Below are positions 52,613 to 61,382 of a stretch of 64,000 bases of DNA, in pieces (the stretch's first letter is position 1; each line of letters begins with the position of its first letter). The position numbers were made by a program, and so were the translations under genes. Where the stretch lies: NCBI RefSeq assembly GCF_000379105.1, contig NZ_KB900609.1, positions 2,530,365-2,594,364 on the forward strand, read 5' to 3'. This stretch comes from Methylobacterium sp. WSM2598. GTDB lineage: Bacteria; Pseudomonadota; Alphaproteobacteria; Rhizobiales; Beijerinckiaceae. The notes beneath the pieces were generated by a model that worked only from the letters and a program-made list of their open reading frames with translations, was not told the DNA's origin and did no database searches.

Positions 52613-53769
52613 CCGAAGAGGTCGGCGAGCTTGCCCGAGACGAGGGACCCGGCGAGGTAGACGACGAGCTGGGCGCAGGCGAGGACCGTGAAATCCGTGC
52701 CCGGCTGCCCCGCGGAGGCGGCCGCCATGAACAGGCTGTAGAGGGCGACGATCTCCATGTAGCGGATCAGGGTCTGGAACCCCGCCGCCCCGAAGAGCGG
52801 CCCGTGGCCGGCGACCAGGCCGAGCGCGTGGGCGGCGAACAGGCCGAAGCAGAGGGTGCGCAGGAGGCCGAGCAGGCCGAGGGTGGCCGCCGTGCCGAGG
52901 CGCCGGACCAGCACGGCCGCCACCACCGAGCCGGCGAGCCCGGCGGTCGTCGCCGCGACGCCCGAGAGGTAGCCGATCCGGTCGAGGGGCACTCCGGCAT
53001 CGACGAGGTAGGGCCCCTCCATCGCCTTCACGAGGCCCTCGCTCACCCGGTAGGTGAGCGCGACCCAGAGGATGCTGCGCACCTCGCGGCGGCGCAGGAA
53101 GGCGCCCACCGAGGGCCGCCTCGCGCCGGCCTCGGGGGCGGGATCGCCCTCCCGCATGGCGAGGGCCGCGGCGAGCGGCAGGGTCGAGGCGGCCGCGAGC
53201 GTCAGCAGCATCCAGGTCCAGCCGACGCGGTGGTAGAGGACGAGCCCGAGCGTCCCGCCGACCACCACCCCGAGGGCGACGGAGCCGCCCTGGATGGCGT
53301 TGCCGACGGGCCGATCCTCGGCGCGCAGCTGCTTCACGGCGTAGCCGTCCGTGGCGATGTCCTGCGTGGAGATCAGGAGCGAGGCGAGGAAGCCGACCGC
53401 CATGATCGGGCCGACCTGCGTCGGCCCGAACGGCACCAGCGCGAGCAGGCAGGCGATGACGCCGAGCTGGGTGACGATCACCCAGCCCGCCCGGTGGGCG
53501 CGCGCGAAGGGGCGGACGCGGTCGACCACCGGGGCCCACAGGAACTTCAGCACGAGGGGGAGGAACAGGAGGCTGAGAGAGCCGATCGCGGCGCGCGAGA
53601 CCCCCGCCTCGCGCATGATCGGCGGCAGCGCCGCCGCGATCAGGTAGGAGGGGATCGCCTGCGCGACGTAGAGCCCGGCGAGCACCGCGAAGAGCCGCGC
53701 GCGGCCGGGCGCGGGCCCGGCCGCGAGGGCGGGCGGGGAGGACGGGCGCGGTCCGGCGGTCGCGGTCAT
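52513..53769 (-). CDS. RhtX/FptX-family siderophore importer (MFS)
   Basis: 418 residues with about 12 membrane segments. LYVAQAIPSYLIAAALPPIM and STQDIATDGYAVKQLRAEDR are typical of the RhtX/FptX/AmpG-like MFS group, single proteins that carry a ferric siderophore across the inner membrane, replacing an ABC system. RhtX of Sinorhizobium takes up rhizobactin 1021. ATGA overlap with the 130-residue gene. Its 3' end overlaps that of the convergent exporter by 100 bp. Confidence 0.9.
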   Translation of the reverse strand: MTATAGPRPSSPPALAAGPAPGRARLFAVLAGLYVAQAIPSYLIAAALPPIMREAGVSRAAIGSLSLLFLPLVLKFLWAPVVDRVRPFARAHRAGWVIVTQLGVIACLLALVPFGPTQVGPIMAVGFLASLLISTQDIATDGYAVKQLRAEDRPVGNAIQGGSVALGVVVGGTLGLVLYHRVGWTWMLLTLAAASTLPLAAALAMREGDPAPEAGARRPSVGAFLRRREVRSILWVALTYRVSEGLVKAMEGPYLVDAGVPLDRIGYLSGVAATTAGLAGSVVAAVLVRRLGTAATLGLLGLLRTLCFGLFAAHALGLVAGHGPLFGAAGFQTLIRYMEIVALYSLFMAAASAGQPGTDFTVLACAQLVVYLAGSLVSGKLADLFGYGALFGLAALLSGAATAATVGLLRRAGREAAG

Positions 53770-54158
53770 TCGGTCTCCTCCCTGCCCGCGGAGCGGCCGG
53801 GGGCCTGCGCGGCGAGGAAGCGGCGGGCGCCCGCCTCGTCCTGCGTGACGGCGAGCGGCATCGACCAGAGCTTCCGGAAGGTCTCGGCCATCCGGGGCGT
53901 CGCGCCCGGCCGGACCAGGGCGATCGCCCAGCAATCCCGCTCGATGCGGGCGCGGCTGCCCTTGAACCACAGCGCCTGCGCGCGCTCCCCGGCCTGCGAC
54001 AGCCGGCCCTCGCCGCCGAACACGGCGAGGAGCGCGAAGGGGCGCCCCGTCTCCGCGATCGCCGCGAGGGCGGCGAGGTAGTCGCCCTCGTCGCGCTCGC
54101 CGTGGGGCGGCACGAAGCGCAGCACGCGCAGCGCGCCCTCGTCTTCCAGGCTCACCAT
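53766..54158 (-). CDS. small protein of the siderophore uptake operon, 130 aa
   Basis: Cytoplasmic, alternating strand/helix pattern: ALRVLRFVPPHGERDEGDYL, AAIAETGRPFALLAVFGGEG, DCWAIALVRPGATPRMAETF, FRKLWSMPLAVTQDEAGARR. The layout resembles STAS/SpoIIAA-like small proteins, but I recognise no named family. It starts 2 bp after the receptor stop and overlaps the importer start by 4 bp, so the three are one translationally linked unit and it should act in ferric-siderophore handling. Confidence 0.75.
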   Translation of the reverse strand: MVSLEDEGALRVLRFVPPHGERDEGDYLAALAAIAETGRPFALLAVFGGEGRLSQAGERAQALWFKGSRARIERDCWAIALVRPGATPRMAETFRKLWSMPLAVTQDEAGARRFLAAQAPGRSAGREETE

Positions 54159-54160
54159 GG

Positions 54161-56380
54161 TCAGAAGGTCACCCGGTAGCCGGCCGTGACGGTGCGGCCG
54201 AGGGAATAGACCGGCAGGTTGCGCACCGAGGTGGCGGACGGGTTCTGGACGACCGCGTCGAGCAGGTTGTTGACCGCGAGATAGGCCTCGCCCCCCGCGA
54301 CCGGCACCGAGAGCGCCGCGTTCATGGTGGCGCCGGGCTTGATCCGGTAGCGCGTCCCCGCGAGGTCGATGCGCGCGTCGCGCCCCGAATAGCCCTCGCC
54401 CTCCAGGCGCAGGGAGACCCCGCCGTCGAACAGGTAGCTCAGCCAGACCGTTCCCCGGTAGGGCGTGGCGATGCGGTTGTTGGGCAGCCAGCTGTCGAGG
54501 CGGCCGTCCTTGTTGCTGTCGAAGCGGCCCTCCCGGTAGGTGCCGATCACGCCCACGCGCGCCCGCTCGGTGAGGGCGTAGTCGGCGGTCGCCTCCGTGC
54601 CGTAGATGAATTCGCGCTGCTGCGAGATCGTGTTGCTGACCGGGTCGAAGGTCACGCCCTCCCGCGAGGTGCTGATGAAGCCCGCGAGGCTCGCGCGCCA
54701 CGGACCCTCGCCGCCGCGCAGGCCGAGCTCGTAGTTGTTCACGATCTGCGCCTCCGGGGCGATCTGCTGGAAGCCGATCGTCCGGCGCGCGGCGGGCAGG
54801 CAGGTCGGGTTCGCCACCGGGCAGGCGAAGGCGGTGGAGAGGCCCGCGCGCCGGGTGTAGGCGCCGACGTCCGGCAGGGCGAAGCCCTGGGAGAAGCCGG
54901 CATAGACCTCCGCGAAGTCGGTGACCCGGTAGGTCGCCCCGACGTTGAAGGTCGGCGCCGCATAGTCGAAGCGGCTGCCCGTCACCGCGAGGGCCGGCAG
55001 CACGTAGCCCTGGTAGCCGAGCGCGTTGCGCGCCGCGAGCGCCACGAAGGCGGCCGGCCGCGTGAAGTCCTGCACGTCGAGCATGAAGGCCTCGTAGCGC
55101 ATGCCCCCGCGCACGGTCAGGCGGTCGGTGACCGGGATCTGGAGCTGCGCGAAGCCCGCCGCGGTCACCTGCTGGAGGGGCGTGAACACGTCCTCGCCGC
55201 TCGTGAGCGTCTGCCGGGTCTTCTCGACGATCACGTCGCTGCCCCAGGTCAGGCGCGCGCCCGGCCAGAGCCAGTCGAGGGGCGTGTCGACGGTCGCGTT
55301 CACGCCGCCGCGGTTGGAGAACAGCGTCGATTGGTTGTTGCGGCTCGTCGGGTCGTTCGGATTGAAGGAATAATAGACCTGCGCGTTGTAGGGAAACGAG
55401 AACGTGTTGAAATTGAAGCGCTTCTGGATGTCGTTGTAGAACCCGAGGATGCTGAGCGAGCCGAGGGCGAAGTCGCGGTCGAGGTAGCGCAGCTGCAGCG
55501 ACTTGGTGTCCTCCAGCACGCTCAGGCCCGTGTAGGGCTTGCCGAAGAGCGGGCGGGCGAAGGGCGGGGAATAGTCGGTCAGGTAGCGGGGCGTCTGGTC
55601 GAAGGTGAACCAGTTGAACGACATCTCGACGCGCCGCGAGGCGTCGATGTCGTAGCCGAGCTTGGCCAGGATGGTCCCGCTGCCGAAGCGGTCGCCGCCG
55701 CCCTGGCCCAGCATGGCGTCGGAGGGCATTTCGCGGCCGGCCCCGTCGTAGGTCCGCCGGCTCATCCGGCCGGTGCCCGTGAAGACGTAGTCGAAGCCGC
55801 TCGGCTCGCGCCCCGAGACCGTGGCCGAGAGCTCCGGCACGACGGAGGCGCCGACGTCGTGCGTGAAGGCGCGCGTCGCCGCGTTGATCGTGACCCGCGG
55901 CGGCCCCGGCTCCGCCTTCCTGGTGATGAAGTTCACGGTGCCGCCCGTGGCGCCGGCCCCGTAGAGGCTGGAGGCGCCCGCCACCAGTTCGATCCGCTCG
56001 ACCGCGTTGAGGTCGATGAGCGAGAGGATGCGCGAGACGTCGCGCAGCGGCGTGTTGAGCGGGACCCCGTCCACCAGCACGAGGAGGTCGCGGCCGCGAT
56101 AGGTCTCGGAGGCGCCCGACACCGTCTGGTTCGACGCCGAGAAGCCCGGCAGCAGCCGCGCCAGGGCCGCGGAGGCGCTCGGGCTCTGCTTGAGCTGCTC
56201 CTCGATCGCGGGCCGGCCCACGACCTGCACCGTCTGCGGGATCTCCGACACCGAGCGCTCGGCCCGCGCCGCCGTCACCGTGATCGCGTCGAGGGCGACG
56301 GTGCCGTCGGGGGCGCCCTGCGCGGCGGCCTGCGCCGTCGCGGCGATCAGGGCCGTCGTCGAGATCAAGATGGTCCGCAT
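54161..56380 (-). CDS. TonB-dependent ferric-siderophore receptor
   Basis: 739 residues. Signal peptide MRTILISTTALIAATAQAAA, then a plug with ERSVSEIPQTVQVVGRPAIE, the YRGRDLLVLVDGVPLNTPLR strand and ERIELVAGASSLYGAGATGG. The barrel follows, ending with the aromatic residue (TVTAGYRVTF). It is similar in plan to IutA/RhtA receptors for citrate-hydroxamates; the ligand is inferred from the adjoining biosynthetic genes. The start chosen has GAGGAA upstream; another ATG 12 bp earlier has GGAGG too. Confidence 0.93.
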   Translation of the reverse strand: MRTILISTTALIAATAQAAAQGAPDGTVALDAITVTAARAERSVSEIPQTVQVVGRPAIEEQLKQSPSASAALARLLPGFSASNQTVSGASETYRGRDLLVLVDGVPLNTPLRDVSRILSLIDLNAVERIELVAGASSLYGAGATGGTVNFITRKAEPGPPRVTINAATRAFTHDVGASVVPELSATVSGREPSGFDYVFTGTGRMSRRTYDGAGREMPSDAMLGQGGGDRFGSGTILAKLGYDIDASRRVEMSFNWFTFDQTPRYLTDYSPPFARPLFGKPYTGLSVLEDTKSLQLRYLDRDFALGSLSILGFYNDIQKRFNFNTFSFPYNAQVYYSFNPNDPTSRNNQSTLFSNRGGVNATVDTPLDWLWPGARLTWGSDVIVEKTRQTLTSGEDVFTPLQQVTAAGFAQLQIPVTDRLTVRGGMRYEAFMLDVQDFTRPAAFVALAARNALGYQGYVLPALAVTGSRFDYAAPTFNVGATYRVTDFAEVYAGFSQGFALPDVGAYTRRAGLSTAFACPVANPTCLPAARRTIGFQQIAPEAQIVNNYELGLRGGEGPWRASLAGFISTSREGVTFDPVSNTISQQREFIYGTEATADYALTERARVGVIGTYREGRFDSNKDGRLDSWLPNNRIATPYRGTVWLSYLFDGGVSLRLEGEGYSGRDARIDLAGTRYRIKPGATMNAALSVPVAGGEAYLAVNNLLDAVVQNPSATSVRNLPVYSLGRTVTAGYRVTF

Positions 56381-56596
56381 CGTTCCTCGCATGCCTCCAA
56401 AGCTCCCCCGCACATCCGGGGTCCCGAGCCCCTGCCCTCGCGGAGCATTCGGAGCTGACCCAATGTTCGGTGCCAGTTTTTAATCGTTACAATGTGATCT
56501 TGCTGCATTCCGGCCGATTTTCGGCGGCCGTGTTCTTTCGTAATGTTCTCTGGCTAGTAGGATTGGGCGACGACAGCTGTCTAGGACGGGAGCGCA

Positions 56597-57601
56597 GTGG
56601 AAGACGGACTCACGCGAAACCCGGATCCGGGGGCGCCGCCGGGCGGCCTCGCGCCGGTGTGGATCCTCGCCGAGGGCGCGCCGCCGGGCGGCGGCTACGC
56701 GCCGCCCCGCGCCGCGGGCCGGACCGCCCCCGTCCGCCGCGCGCCGCCCCCGGAGCTCCCGTTCGGGGCCGCGGCTTTGCTGCGCCTGGAGCCGGATATC
56801 GGGCTGATGTCCTGCTTCCGCCCGACGCCCGAGACCGACCTCCCGGTGGCGAGCCCCGTCCTGCCGGGCGGCGCCGTGCTGCTGCGCCCGCACGGCGGCG
56901 CCGTCCGGGCGCGGGTGGGGGGGACCCACGTCCTCGTCGAGGACGGCGAGGCGATCCTGCTTGCGGGGCCGGCGAGCCTGCGCGTCGCGGATGCGGGGCG
57001 CCTCGACGCGCTCGCGCTGCCCGCGCGCGCCGTCACGCCCGCCATGGCGGAGGTGGCCGCCTCCCTCCGGGTCTTCCCTCGGGACAGCGCGGCCTTGGCC
57101 CTGCTGCACCATTACGGCGCGGCCCTGATGCGGGGGCTGCTGCCGGTGGCGACGGGCGCGCTGCGCGAGCACGCCCTCGGGCACATGGCGGGCCTCGTCG
57201 CGATCCTGTGCGCCGACCCGGCGCCGGGCCCCGTCCCCGCGCCCCTCGACCGCGCGGCGGCCCGGATCGGGGCGATCAAGGCCGAGATCGAGCTGCGCCT
57301 CGACGACCGCACGATCACGGCGCGGCGCGTCGCGCAGCAGCACGGGATCAGCCTGCGCTCGCTCCAGAAGCTGTTCGAGGCGGAGGGCCGGACCTTCTCG
57401 GACTTCGTGCTGGAGCGCCGGCTCGACCGGGCGTTGCGCCTCCTGCGCTCGCCCGCGCGGCGGCGCAAGCCGATCAGCGCGATCGCCTTCGAGGTCGGGT
57501 TCGGCGACCTCTCCTACTTCAACCGCACCTTCCGGCGGCGCTACGGGATCGCGCCGCGCCGGGCCCGCGCCGCGCCGGGCGATCCGCCCGAGGGCCACTG
57601 A
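56597..57601 (+). CDS. AraC-family regulator of the siderophore locus
   Basis: 334 residues from GTG. The diverged N-terminal sensing part (~1-215) is followed by two helix-turn-helix units: ITARRVAQQHGISLRSLQKL and ISAIAFEVGFGDLSYFNRTF, then RRRYGIAPRRARAA. Such regulators (RhrA in Sinorhizobium, PchR/AlcR elsewhere) sense the ferric siderophore and activate uptake and synthesis genes. Divergent from the receptor across a 216-bp AT-rich gap, which likely holds its binding site; no repeated half-site was recognised. Confidence 0.9.
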   Translation: MEDGLTRNPDPGAPPGGLAPVWILAEGAPPGGGYAPPRAAGRTAPVRRAPPPELPFGAAALLRLEPDIGLMSCFRPTPETDLPVASPVLPGGAVLLRPHGGAVRARVGGTHVLVEDGEAILLAGPASLRVADAGRLDALALPARAVTPAMAEVAASLRVFPRDSAALALLHHYGAALMRGLLPVATGALREHALGHMAGLVAILCADPAPGPVPAPLDRAAARIGAIKAEIELRLDDRTITARRVAQQHGISLRSLQKLFEAEGRTFSDFVLERRLDRALRLLRSPARRRKPISAIAFEVGFGDLSYFNRTFRRRYGIAPRRARAAPGDPPEGH

Positions 57602-57749
57602 CCCGGCCGGCGCGGGGGCTTCGCTCGGCCCGCCGGCCCGCATCGCGGCCGCCCCGAGCCGGCGCCCCCTTCGGCGCAGGAGGTCCGGGGCGGCGCGAGC
57701 CGCCCGAGGGGCCGCTCAGCGCCCGCGACGGGCCGCCGCGGCGGCCGCC

Positions 57750-59186
57750 TCAGGCCGTCGCCGCCGAGGGGTCGGGCCGGGCGGGCAGGCGCTGGCGCAG
57801 GCGCAGCCGCGTGATCGCCTCGATCTCGGCGAGCGCCGCCTCGCGCTCGGTCTCCGGGTCGTGGCCGAGGCGCTCCTCCAGGGCGGCGAGGATCTCCTCG
57901 GGCCGGCGGTCCCGCACCGCCATCACGAAGGGGAAGCCGAAGCGGTCGCGGTAGCGGGCGTTGAGGTCGAGGAAGCGGCCGCGATCCGCCTCCGAGAGGG
58001 CGTCGAGCCCGGCGCTCGCCTGCTCGGAGGCGGAATCCGGCGTGAGCGCCGCGACCCGCTCGCCGAGATCCGGGTGGCTCCGGATCAGGGCGGTGAGCCG
58101 CTCGGGATCGGCGGCGCGCATCGCCGCGACCATCGCGGCGTGCAGCCCCTCGGCGCTGTCCTGCTCGGGGCCGATCCCGCCCGCGAGGGTGCGCTCGGCC
58201 ACCCAGGGGGAATGCTCGAAGAGGTCGCCGAAATGCTCCAGGAACAGGGCCGGGCTCATCGTGCTGGGCGCCAGGTCGCCCGGCGCGTGCCGGCGGATCC
58301 AGTGCCGGGCGATGTCGAGCCGCGTCGCCACCCAGACGTCCGCGTGGCCCGCCACGTAGTCGAGGAAGCGCGCCAGGGCCGCCGCCCGGCCCGGCCGCCC
58401 GACCAGCCGGCAATGGAGCCCGACCGACATCATCTTCGGCGCGCGCTCGCCCTCGGCGTAGAGCAGGTCGAACGTGTCCTTCAGGTAGGTGAAGAACTGG
58501 TCGCCGCTGTTGAAGCCCTGCGGCGTGGCGAAGCGCATGTCGTTGGCGTCGAGGGTGTAGGGCACGATCAGGAAGGGCCCGCGCGGGCCGGACACCCAGT
58601 AGGGCAGGTCGTCCGCGTAGGAATCGGCGCCGTAGAGGAAGCCGCCCTCCTCCTGCACGAGGCGCAGGGTGTGCTCCGAGGTGCGGCCCTGGTAGAAGCC
58701 GAGCGGCCGGGCGCCGGTCACCTCCGCGTGGATGCGGATCGCCTCGCCGATATGGGCGCGCTCCTCCTCGGCGGAGAAGTCCTTGTAGTCGATCCACTTG
58801 AGGCCGTGCGAGGCGATCTCCCAGCCGGCCTCGCGCATCGCCGCGACCGCCTCCGGGTTGCGTGCCAGCGCGGTCGCGACTCCGTACACGGTCACCGGGA
58901 GGCCGCGCGCGGTGAACAGCCGCCACAGGCGCCAGAAGCCCGCCCGGGCGCCGTACTCGTAGATCGATTCCATGGTCATGTGCCGCTGGCCCAGCCAGGG
59001 CGCGGCGCCGACGATCTCGGACAGGAAGGCCTCGGAGGCCCGGTCCCCGTGCAGCAGGCAGTTCTCGCCGCCCTCCTCGTAGTTGATGACGAACTGCACC
59101 GCGAGGCGGGCACCGTTCGGCCACTCGGCCTGCGGCGGGGTGCGGCCGTAGCCGATCAGGTCGCGCGGGTAGGAGGTCTCGGTCAT
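57750..59186 (-). CDS. puuE-uraD: bifunctional allantoinase-like (PuuE) / OHCU decarboxylase (UraD) fusion
   Basis: 478 residues. Residues 1-~305 are a polysaccharide-deacetylase-fold PuuE: YPRDLIGYGRTPPQAEWPNG, VQFVINYEEGGENCLLHGDR, EIASHGLKWIDYKDFSAEEE, SVGLHCRLVGRPGRAAALAR. Residues ~320-470 are UraD: LFEHSPWVAERTL, IRSHPDLGERVAALTPDSAS, EQASAGLDAL, RDRFGFPFVMAVRD. The two parts act on allantoin and on the OHCU intermediate of urate breakdown. The fusion is known in alphaproteobacteria. No other urate gene adjoins it. Confidence 0.93.
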   Translation of the reverse strand: MTETSYPRDLIGYGRTPPQAEWPNGARLAVQFVINYEEGGENCLLHGDRASEAFLSEIVGAAPWLGQRHMTMESIYEYGARAGFWRLWRLFTARGLPVTVYGVATALARNPEAVAAMREAGWEIASHGLKWIDYKDFSAEEERAHIGEAIRIHAEVTGARPLGFYQGRTSEHTLRLVQEEGGFLYGADSYADDLPYWVSGPRGPFLIVPYTLDANDMRFATPQGFNSGDQFFTYLKDTFDLLYAEGERAPKMMSVGLHCRLVGRPGRAAALARFLDYVAGHADVWVATRLDIARHWIRRHAPGDLAPSTMSPALFLEHFGDLFEHSPWVAERTLAGGIGPEQDSAEGLHAAMVAAMRAADPERLTALIRSHPDLGERVAALTPDSASEQASAGLDALSEADRGRFLDLNARYRDRFGFPFVMAVRDRRPEEILAALEERLGHDPETEREAALAEIEAITRLRLRQRLPARPDPSAATA

Positions 59187-59304
59187 GGCTCCGGTCCGGA
59201 TTGGGAACCGCCCAGTTTAGCTCCCCGCCGCCGGGACGCCAGGGCGTGATCCGCCGCGAGCCCCCGGCGGCCCCGGGGCCGCGAGACCGGGCCCCGGGGC
59301 GCGC

Positions 59305-60576
59305 TCAGCCGAGCGCGTCGAGCATCGGATCCACCCGCGCGAAATGGTCCGCCCAGCTCGGCGGCGCGAAGCCGGCGAGCCGCGCCGCGAGGTCCCGGCG
59401 CGTCCGCGAGCCGGGCGCCGCCAGATCCTCGACCATCCGCATCCAGCCGAGGCCGTCGAGGGGGTGGAGGAGGGCCGCGAAGGATCCCGCCACCTCCCGG
59501 TGGACCGGGATGTCCGAGGCCACGACCGGCAGGCCGGCGGCGGCGGCCTCCACCACCGGCAGGCCGTAGCCCTCCGCGAAGGAGGGCATGAGCAGCGCGG
59601 TGGCGCCCCGCATCAGCCGCACCAGCCCCGCCGTGGACAGGCCCGCCACCTCGACGACGTGCCGCCGCACCGCCGGGCAGCGGTCGAGGAGGTCGATCAG
59701 GTTCTCGCTCTCCCAGCCCCGGCGCCCGGCGATCACCAGCCGGGGCGTCGCGGGGCCGAGCCGGGCGTCGAGCTCCCGCCACAGGGTGAGGAGCCCGGAA
59801 TGGTTCTTGCGCGGCTCGATCGTCCCGCAGGCGAGGAAGGTCGGGCGGTCGGGCGCGAGCGCCTCCCCGGCCCGGGCCGCGAAGGCGGGCTCGACGCCGA
59901 GGGGGCCCACCGTGACGGGGGGCACCCGCAGGCCCGCGCCCGCGAGGTAGGCCGCGACCCGCGCGCCCACGTCGGCCGAGTTCACCACGATCGCGGCGGC
60001 GTGGCGCGAGACCGTGCGCATCCGGCGGGCGTGGCGCGCCGCCTCGCCGTCGCGGCCGTATTCCGGGTACTCGATCGGGATGATGTCGTGCACGAAGAAG
60101 ACCGGGCGCACGTCGGGGCGGTCGTAGAGCCAGTCGAACCGGGCCGGCCTGTCGAGACGCAGATGCGAGGTGTGGAGGTAGAGCGCGCCCCGCGGCAGCC
60201 CGGCGATGCCGGGCATCCGGGCGAGCCGCAGCCGGATCGCCGCCTGAACCCGCCGCCGCCGGGGCGCCGGGGCGCCGCCCGCCGCGGCCGGCACGCCCTG
60301 GCCGAGGCGCGCCGCGAGCGCCCGGTAGGCGGGGTCGGCCTCGGCGGCGGCGTCCTCCGCCCAGCCCGCGACGGCGGCCTCCACGACGGCCTGCGCCGCC
60401 GGCCGCGGGAGGAGCCGCGGCCCGAGCGGCGTCGAGACGAGGCCGAAGCGCGGTCCCGGCTGGCCGAGCGCGTGGCGCGCATAGGCCAGATCGACGCGGT
60501 CGATGCCGGTCGGATGCGCCTGGGCGAGGCGCGTGACGAGGCGGGTCAGGTCGAGGACGACGGCACGATCTGTCAT
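59305..60576 (-). CDS. glycosyltransferase family 1 / family 4-type protein
   Basis: 423 residues. It starts RAVVLDLTRLVTRLAQAHPT, a head found in GT4-like enzymes whose first half is acceptor-specific (PTGIDRVDLAYARHAL). Donor half: RPTFLACGTIEPRKNHSGLL, LIDLLDRCPAVRRHVVEVAG, LLMPSFAEGYGLPVVEAAAA (E-x7-E) and VVASDIPVHREVAGSFA. Probably cell-surface polysaccharide synthesis; donor and acceptor unknown. A stand-alone gene. Confidence 0.9.
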   Translation of the reverse strand: MTDRAVVLDLTRLVTRLAQAHPTGIDRVDLAYARHALGQPGPRFGLVSTPLGPRLLPRPAAQAVVEAAVAGWAEDAAAEADPAYRALAARLGQGVPAAAGGAPAPRRRRVQAAIRLRLARMPGIAGLPRGALYLHTSHLRLDRPARFDWLYDRPDVRPVFFVHDIIPIEYPEYGRDGEAARHARRMRTVSRHAAAIVVNSADVGARVAAYLAGAGLRVPPVTVGPLGVEPAFAARAGEALAPDRPTFLACGTIEPRKNHSGLLTLWRELDARLGPATPRLVIAGRRGWESENLIDLLDRCPAVRRHVVEVAGLSTAGLVRLMRGATALLMPSFAEGYGLPVVEAAAAGLPVVASDIPVHREVAGSFAALLHPLDGLGWMRMVEDLAAPGSRTRRDLAARLAGFAPPSWADHFARVDPMLDALG

Positions 60577-60882
60577 GAAGGACCAGTCGAGAGAGGACCG
60601 GGCGCCCATAGACGGGCCGGCCGGCCGAGGCCAGGGTCTGTGCGATGCCGCACGTCGCAGCGCTTGCCAGCCTAAGCAGTGATGATTAATCCCAATCGTC
60701 AGCGGCAGCCCGCCCACCGGCGGGCTTCGCCCATGGCGGCGATCGGTGACGGGGCGGGCACCGGCGCGTCGCACATCTTGGGCAGATTGATTAACCTGGA
60801 GCATTGTCCGAACCGGTGGATCGGACAGATCTCCAGCATGCGGAACGGGCCGCGGGCCCGGGCCCGCACTCGGGTGGGCGAC
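60577..60882. other. divergent intergenic region
   Basis: 306 bp between the glycosyltransferase and rhodanese starts. An AT-richer patch near 60675-60705 (GATGATTAATCCCAATCG) and another near 60785-60800 are likely promoter parts. No operator or RNA recognised; the open frame leading into the rhodanese gene is not believed to be translated. Confidence 0.45.
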
Positions 60883-61203
60883 ATGACGATCGTGGATTGG
60901 GATCGCGAGGCGGTGAAGCGCGGCTTGGCCGAGGGTTCGGTCCTCCTCATCGACGTGCGGGAGGCGGACGAGTTCGCGCGGGGGCACATACCGGGCTCGG
61001 TGTCGCATCCGCTCTCGACCTTCGACCTCGGCGCGCTGCAGGCGCTGATCGCCGGGGACGGCCGGCGGCCGGTGCTCTCCTGCGCGGCGGGCGTGCGCTC
61101 CGCGCGGGCGCTCGCCTACGCGCAGAGCCAGGGCGTCGCGCTCACCGAGCATTACGCGGGCGGGTTCAAGGATTGGCTCGGCGCCGGCGAGGCGGTCGAG
61201 TAG
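60883..61203 (+). CDS. rhodanese-like single-domain sulfurtransferase
   Basis: 106 residues. VLLIDVREADEFARGHIPGS is the CH2A/CDC25-type start, and the active loop is CAAGVRS with nucleophile Cys67. No membrane or signal segment. It could carry persulfide sulfur in the cytoplasm; the partner is unknown. The ATG at MTIVDWDREAV was chosen over an upstream ATG because the family starts here. Confidence 0.9.
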   Translation: MTIVDWDREAVKRGLAEGSVLLIDVREADEFARGHIPGSVSHPLSTFDLGALQALIAGDGRRPVLSCAAGVRSARALAYAQSQGVALTEHYAGGFKDWLGAGEAVE

Positions 61204-61382
61204 GACGGCAATCCGCCGGGCCGCCCCGCGGCCCGGCGCTCGGATCGGCAGAGAGGCCCGCGGGAGGGCCGCGCGCCGCCCGCCGGCGCGGGTCCCGCTG
61301 CGGCCGGCGCGCCCCCCGGCCCCTGGCCGGATTCCCTCAAGGCAGGCGGCCGCGTGTGGCAGCGAGACACGGGAGAGTGAGT

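Noticed and set aside
56381-56596. A named Fur, Irr or RirA box upstream of the TonB receptor
   Set aside because: The region is AT-rich but no inverted repeat close to a published consensus was found.
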